Positions 59,401-64,000 of a DNA stretch of 64,000 bases are shown here, one piece after another. Below the pieces are notes generated by a model. It searched no databases. It worked only from the letters and a program-made list of their open reading frames with translations, and was not told where the DNA came from. The DNA comes from Polytrichum commune (Eukaryota; Streptophyta; Polytrichopsida; Polytrichales; Polytrichaceae). How positions within the stretch are numbered: the first letter of the stretch is position 1; the number at the start of each line of letters is the position of its first letter. The translations under genes were made by a program, and so were the position numbers. The stretch covers positions 20,024,001 through 20,088,000 of the forward strand of contig OX485809.1 in assembly GCA_950295325.1 (NCBI GenBank), in the 5' to 3' direction.

Positions 59401-60641
59401 ATGCTTTGCTCTTGCAGCAATCCCACGTTCAAAGGGTTTACCCTGTGCCGTGGTGTGTGCTTCTCCTTCGGTGTTTCCTGAAATACCATAGCATGTTGCC
59501 CCCTCTCCTCTCGCATCCACACAGTGGTGGTAATGTCGACAATGTTAGGGGATGGTTGAAGCTCGCCCAAGAACTCGATGGAGAAGGTTCCCGTGCATGG
59601 CAGGTAGGCAAGAATTACTTGAAGGACAAGGGTTTTCTGGTTTTTGCAGGTGCCAGGTCGGTGGGCTCACAACAAGAGTGGGGTTCTGAAGTGGAAGAGG
59701 CTTGGTCCAATTTGAGCAATCCGAGCCCGGATTGGTGGGCGGGCTTGTGAGGGTGGTGCAACTCCGTCCAGTTCAGGGCAATTCAAGACATGGCCTTCCA
59801 CGACAAGGCCTCGTGGCTCGCAGCTTGGGTGATTCGTGATCGTCCCACGTCAACATTGCCCCAACTTGCATGTTACGAGCGTTGGCTACGACATCGGTAG
59901 GAGCTGGATATCGGATATGTCCTAGCAAAACCAGGTGAGACCCCAAACTTCCTTATTGTAACGTGATGCTCCGCTTTGTCGCTCCATTCCAAATGTTGGT
60001 GGCCTAAACCTAACCCATGTGTGCATGTCGTGGCAGATGTCATGGTCCCGTCGCTGGAGCGTAGTGAGTACATGGATGAGCTTCGAAACATTGCTGACAA
60101 TATAGTTAAGGAGCGTTTGGGGCATTCGGAGGTCCACCTACCAGCACATTTGGCACTACCAACAGATGCCTCATCTTGTGAGGTGGCTTCCACACGTCCT
60201 CAAACCCCAAGTAACGTAGGCACTTCGGCGACGGCATTCGTGTCGGAGGTTGTCCACCCGTCGGTGGAGCCACGCGTTTCTGATGTTGGGCCAGCTTTTC
60301 ACATACCCATAACCCAGGTTACAGCCCTTGAAGACTTGCCTAGCCAACTCGATTTTGAGTGGCAAGATTCTGTGTCGCCCAACCCCACACCCATGCATGG
60401 TACAACTCGTAACTTGGGTGGAGAGCTCGAGGTTGTTGGCACTCCCCGAAACACCACGGTCCCAAAAGTTGTGGGTATGGACACATTCGTGGAGGTGTCA
60501 CAAATTGCGCAGGAGGCCGTCAGGGATGCTACGCCGCAGCCACTCGCAGAAGTTTCCAGCCCTTTGCATACAACGGCAGCCGTGGTTGCTGATGCGACGC
60601 ACCACATACCCGCAAAAGTTCCAACATCTTTAGATGCTTAG
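56479..60641 (+). pseudogene. Zinc-finger, Pro-rich gene of unrecognised family, disrupted
   Basis: Proposed exons 56479-57839, 59043-59934 and 60037-60641. The introns are GT..AG and phases fit (0/0, then 1/1). Exon 1 has a finger LECTRCRF...WLCVYCRSPFPSKLRLTDH with CX2C-X12-H-X4-C (a C2HC type), then a Pro-rich basic part (RPKKRSRAR) and GLYHLMQCGLLKFDAECG...RLFAAYGRFCLPKHQ. Exon 2 has a charged stretch QVMRQRKQWDEERQAKI (possible coiled coil), a YPLYHSVVEGLSVHALLL helix region and WLKLAQELDG. Exon 3 starts DVMVPSLERSEYMDELRNIADN and ends in a Ser/Thr/Pro-rich tail. Lesions are an 18-base C run (57054-57071) where the frame changes by one base, a TGA at 59748-59750 and a TAG at 59898-59900, beyond which sense continues in frame to the splice donor. 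The start may instead be ATGATGG at 56623, just after a CTTGCAG. No family known to me matches; it could be a host gene or a transposon gene. Confidence 0.6.
58003..58501. mobile_element. hAT-like MITE within the intron
   Basis: The terminal inverted repeat CACGGGTAGATCACT is perfect at both ends, and the next bases stay similar. A perfect 8-base target duplication CAGCAACT flanks it (57995-58002 and 58502-58509), the hallmark of hAT transposition. The 499 bases are non-coding and lie inside the 57840-59042 intron. A CAGACAGA microsatellite and a GA run follow at about 58546-58632. Confidence 0.85.
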
Positions 60642-61029
60642 AGGATTTAGGTTCAGGTTACTGTTAGAAATGCAGACTTAGAACAGACTTGTAAATGATG
60701 CTCCAATTTTTTATGTTACTAGAAACTTCGTGTTCGTTGGCACGTACACCCAAGAATACTGTGTAAGATGTGTAAAACATTGTAACATGGGTCTGTTGTG
60801 TGCTCATATTATTGCACATATAGATGCTCCCACAATTTTGTTATCAGTTATACTATGTGCACATAGTATTGCAATATTCAGCAACACATCAATTCATTCT
60901 GTTATGTGCACACACCATTGCACTATTCAGCAATACTATGTTGTAACATGGGTTTGTTGTGTGCACATGTATTTATAACAGTCACATACCGACAGCATAG
61001 TCTTGCTTTCATGTATGCAACCTGTAAGC
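60642..61029. other. Downstream spacer with short repeats
   Basis: GTAACATGGGT(C/T)TGTTGTGTG occurs twice (60783 and 60943), with several GTGCACA(C/T)A words between. It probably includes the 3' end of the zinc-finger gene transcript. Confidence 0.45.
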
Positions 61030-61891
61030 TCGATTTTTTGGCAATCGCCTGGCTTCGAAGCCCAACTTGCTAAATTAGTGATTAGTAATAGCAATAGTCA
61101 CTCAAGGGCAATCAGCCAGTGTGAACATAGGGCAATAGCCAGTGGGCAGGCGGTTGTAACCACCATCTTCTCCTCCGCTTATAGGGAGGAGGCTGGCCAT
61201 TGCCAAGACAGGCTATTTTTCCAATGCAGTAGAATCTGACGTAGCCTCAGCATAGATTAGCAATAGGCAGTGAACGTCGAAGCTCAGTGATTAAGTTCGG
61301 CCATACACACTTAGCCTGGCAATATGCTTTTAGGAATAGACATAGGGAGAAGAGCCGAGTGATTCGGACTCTAAGTGACCTTGGAACTTTTTACAGTTGG
61401 AGTAAAGTATCTTGGAAATGCAAGTGTCTTTGAAGTAGTTGTTGTATGAGTGTGTGCAGGAATAAAGAAAGTGTCTTGTGTGATGTTTGGCAATAGTCTT
61501 GCGTGCTAAAATAGATGTATTATCAGCCAAGAGGGCGATGAGCTTTGAGAGAAAGATTGTCGTAAAAGCAATGGTCAAAATCTGAGAAGGGCCATAGGCA
61601 AGTGAGAAGTTTCTTTGAGTCTGAAGTAGAAGGGAGAGGCTATTGTCAGTGAGTGAAGGCAAGGGCAATAGTCTGAATGTGGCCATGGTCAAGAAAGTGG
61701 GTCCTTCAAGTCCGAAGGGAGGACAAAGGGCTATAGACATTGAGCGTAAGTATCTGGGCAATAGCCGTAGGAAGCTACAGGGAGCATTGGCAATTAGGCG
61801 AGTGAAAGGTCGAGTCTGGGAAGAGACCAGCAGGGTAGAGACAGGATAAAGGCCATAGCCAGCAGAGAGAGAAGGAGAGGAGACAGAGAAG
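61030..61891. repeat. GGCAATAGCC-rich repeat, left part
   Basis: GGCAATAGCC, GGCAATAGTC, GGCAATCGCC and GGCCATAGCC recur about every 40-100 bases, here and again at 63245-63620 after the CACTA insertion. It resembles a decayed repetitive element; no coding motif is visible. Confidence 0.5.
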
Positions 61892-62219
61892 CACTACTAG
61901 AAAATCATGACCAAATCAACAAAAAATCAACAGATCTTTGTCGATCCGGGCACTGCAATGACCAATTTCACTGATTTTTGAATTTTTGTAAAAATCAACA
62001 GTTTACTGCCTACATTTTTGTTGATTAGAATAGTACAATGACCAAATCAACAAAATTTTAGTAAATGTGAAATCTTTTTTGAATCTTTTTGGGAATATTC
62101 TAGGATCTATTGGAATATTATAATTTTTTTAATTTTTTTTAATTTATGGACTTGTAAGTGTATGGGTATGGAAATAATTACGAATTCAAAGGTGTTTAAA
62201 TATTATAAATATTATATTA

Positions 62220-62470
62220 GTTGATAGTTAATATTATATATGTATTAATATTAATATATTAATATATATAATATGTATATAATATATGTAACATATAATA
62301 TATATATGTATATATATGTCTATATATATATATGTATGTATGTATGTGTATGTATGTATGTATATATGTATATATATAATATATGTTACATATATTATAT
62401 ACATATATGTAACATATATGTATACAATATATGTAACATGTATGTATATAATATATAATATATAAATATG
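62220..62470. repeat. AT/GTAT-rich low-complexity tract
   Basis: Runs of TATATATG, TATGTATG and ATATGTAACATATA. Tyr/Ile-rich frames here are artefacts. Confidence 0.8.
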
Positions 62471-62478
62471 TATACATT

Positions 62479-62793
62479 TACAGTAAATATATACAGTATA
62501 TATTTACTGTAATTATATAAAGTATATATTTACTGTAATTATATACTGTATATATTTACTGTAAATATATACTGTATCTATTTACTGTAATTATATACTG
62601 TATATATTTACTGTAATTATATACTGTATATATTTACTGTAATTATATACTGTATATATTTACTGTAAGTATATACTGTATATATTTACTGTAAGTATAT
62701 ACTGTATATATTTACTGTAATTATATACTGTAATTATATACTGTATATATTTACTGTAAATATATACTGTATATATTTACTGTAAATATATAC
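62479..62793. repeat. Palindromic AT satellite, 26-base unit, about 12 copies
   Basis: The unit is TATATACTGTATATATTTAC plus TGTAAT, with TTACTGTA and TACAGTA arms that can pair, so each unit and the whole array can form hairpins or cruciforms. Units vary by A/G/T at one position (TGTAAT, TGTAAA, TGTAAG). Confidence 0.85.
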
Positions 62794-62867
62794 ATCAAGT
62801 AGGTAGTAAAGAGAAATTAGTAGCCTTATTCTAGAAATGTTTAAAACACTCAGTTTATATCATGTGT

Positions 62868-63095
62868 GATGTGATGACCTAGTGGTTAAGGCACATGTGT
62901 GGGTATCACTAGGTGCAAGGTTCGATTCCTGTGGCCGACACCTTCGGCCTTGGCCTTGCCACCTATGTGAGTGGTAGGTAGTCTATACTTGTAGGTAAGG
63001 TATAGGTTGAGGGTTACTTGGGAGGGGTTAGGAATTGCATATCTGACATTTATTCATTTATTATTTTTTAATGTTATATATATATATATATAATA
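62868..63095 (+). mobile_element. tRNA-derived SINE
   Basis: The head has a clear box A (TGACCTAGTGGTTAAGG, 62875-62891) and a perfect box B (GGTTCGATTCC, 62919-62929), a functional-looking Pol III promoter. The anticodon arm no longer folds as a tRNA. The unrelated body runs to a TATATATA/T-rich tail. It lies inside the CACTA element, so it inserted after that element formed. Confidence 0.7.
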
Positions 63096-63244
63096 AGTTT
63101 TTTTTTTAAAAAAAATTTGTGACCATATCAACAGAAAAAATCAACAAAATTGTGTTACATCATGTCCAGGTCAACGCGTCCTAAGTAACAACCGCGACCA
63201 ACGCCTTTCTGTTGATCCGGACGCAAAATTTTCTACTAGTGAAG

Positions 63245-63628
63245 GCAGGAAGTCCAAGAAAGACAATCGCCTGTGGTATTTGGCTATCGCCTACATGTAA
63301 CCAGTGAGGCAATTAACAGGAGAAGGAGAGCAATAGTCTTCATGGCCGTTGAGAGAGGCGGAGTCGGAAGAGGAGAAGACTGGCTAGACTATAGGCTTTA
63401 CAGGTGTGTCCCTGAGAGGGAAAGGGTACCGAGAGGCTAGCATGATAGACTATAGCCTGGGCATGGGTACTAGACATTACCTGGTGTGAAACCAATGCAG
63501 TGACTGCACATACAAGGATCTTTAACAGCAGACCAAGAGCTGCTACAGACATTACCGAGGGTGCATCCCTTCTAAGCTGGAAATAATCCTGAGCTTGGAT
63601 CAAAGATTATCGCCTGATTTGTCGATGC

Positions 63629-63668
<40 letters not shown>

Positions 63669-64000
63669 CTTGTGTTGTTTGTGGTGATGAGTTGCCAGAT
63701 AAGTGGCAGATGAAGAGGATGGTTACAGTTTTGAAAAGAATGGCCGAAAGACCGTAAGTTGAATTAAACAGGATTAATTTGAATTTATCGCAAAGTTCAA
63801 ATTCTTGTTGTGAAAGATGTTATGGCATGCAAAAGACATTACCCCGGACTTCGGTCCTGACGAATTGCCAAGGACTACTTGCCAAGCTTTTGAGCTTCAC
63901 GACGGACATATGTCGAAACCATAGAATGATAGAAAATTACCTTTTGATAGGACGGAGTCACTCACTACTGAGGAAGCACAAAAGAACCTTAAGAGTGGGA
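63245..64000. repeat. GGCAATAGCC-rich repeat, right part
   Basis: Continues the 61030-61891 repeat (AATCGCCTGTGG, GGCTATCGCC, GCAATAGTC, CTATAGCC). A TA microsatellite lies at 63634-63666. From 63670 to the window end no gene is recognised; GACTACTTGCCAAG and neighbouring words show no family motif. Confidence 0.4.

Larger units (their letters stand above)
61892..63241. mobile_element. Non-autonomous CACTA (CMC) element
   Basis: The left end is CACTACTAGAAAA and the complement of the right end CACTAGTAGAAAA (12 of 13). Flanks carry AAG on both sides (61889-61891, 63242-63244), the three-base duplication expected of CACTA elements. Subterminal words ATCAACA and GACCAAATCAACA recur within about 150 bases of the left end and about 125 of the right, as is usual for transposase-binding regions. 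The interior has no gene but contains an AT satellite and a tRNA-derived SINE. It splits the GGCAATAGCC repeat. Confidence 0.88.

Noticed and set aside
62259-62477. Tyr/Ile-rich frames on both strands
   Set aside because: Products of the TATATA/TGTATG low-complexity tract.

Overview
This is nuclear DNA of a land plant. The evidence is spliceosomal introns with GT..AG borders, plant-type proteins (DUF1295 membrane reductase, jacalin-related lectin, STIG1-like Cys-rich protein), a eukaryotic tRNA-Ile with a Pol III stop, and a dense layer of plant transposons. Long repeat-filled spacers, LINEs carrying RNase H, a Tc1-type element and a multi-repeat STIG1 protein would fit a seed-free plant (fern, lycophyte or bryophyte), but that is inference; no species can be named from the sequence alone. 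No similarity search was run: every family call rests on motifs, terminal repeats, target-site duplications (TSDs) and splice logic read by eye.

Layout. 0-8.8 kb: repeat graveyard with two Tourist-like elements, TA-flanked MITEs, an approximately 148-bp tandem array and an inverted LTR relic. 8.8-13.35 kb: a complete but mutated PIF/Harbinger element (TTA TSD) with convergent Myb/SANT-like and DDE transposase genes. 15.2-17.0 kb: Ty3/gypsy integrase remnant plus 3' LTR. 19.4-20.4 kb: LINE RNase H remnant. 21.1-23.1 kb: intact three-exon DUF1295 gene (minus). 25.35-25.97 kb: approximately 31-bp minisatellite. 28.4-30.0 kb: full-length but broken Tc1 DD34E element with TIRs and TA target. 34.7-37.9 kb: intact four-exon gene for a three-domain jacalin-related lectin (plus). 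39.9 kb: tRNA-Ile(AAU). 40.66-40.95 kb: near-perfect 99-bp-arm hairpin. 45.1-46.2 kb: single-exon secreted protein with five STIG1-like modules (minus). 46.36-47.13 kb: dispersed repeat holding a 417-bp MITE whose ends match the Harbinger element. 51.5-53.3 kb: LINE remnant (minus). 54.4-55.1 kb: GGGGCGGAC simple repeat running into a 200-N gap. 56.4-60.6 kb: a multi-exon zinc-finger gene of unrecognised family, carrying a poly-C frameshift and two in-frame stops, with a hAT-like MITE in its intron. 61-64 kb: a GGCAATAGCC-rich repeat interrupted by a CACTA element that itself contains a palindromic AT satellite and a tRNA-derived SINE.

The three apparently intact protein genes (DUF1295, jacalin lectin, STIG1-like) are not an operon or visible pathway; they are separate genes among transposons. 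The best candidate for something undescribed is the 56-60.6 kb zinc-finger gene family. The best-supported mobile-element story is the Harbinger element and its MITE derivative, where paralogous empty sites confirm the insertion.
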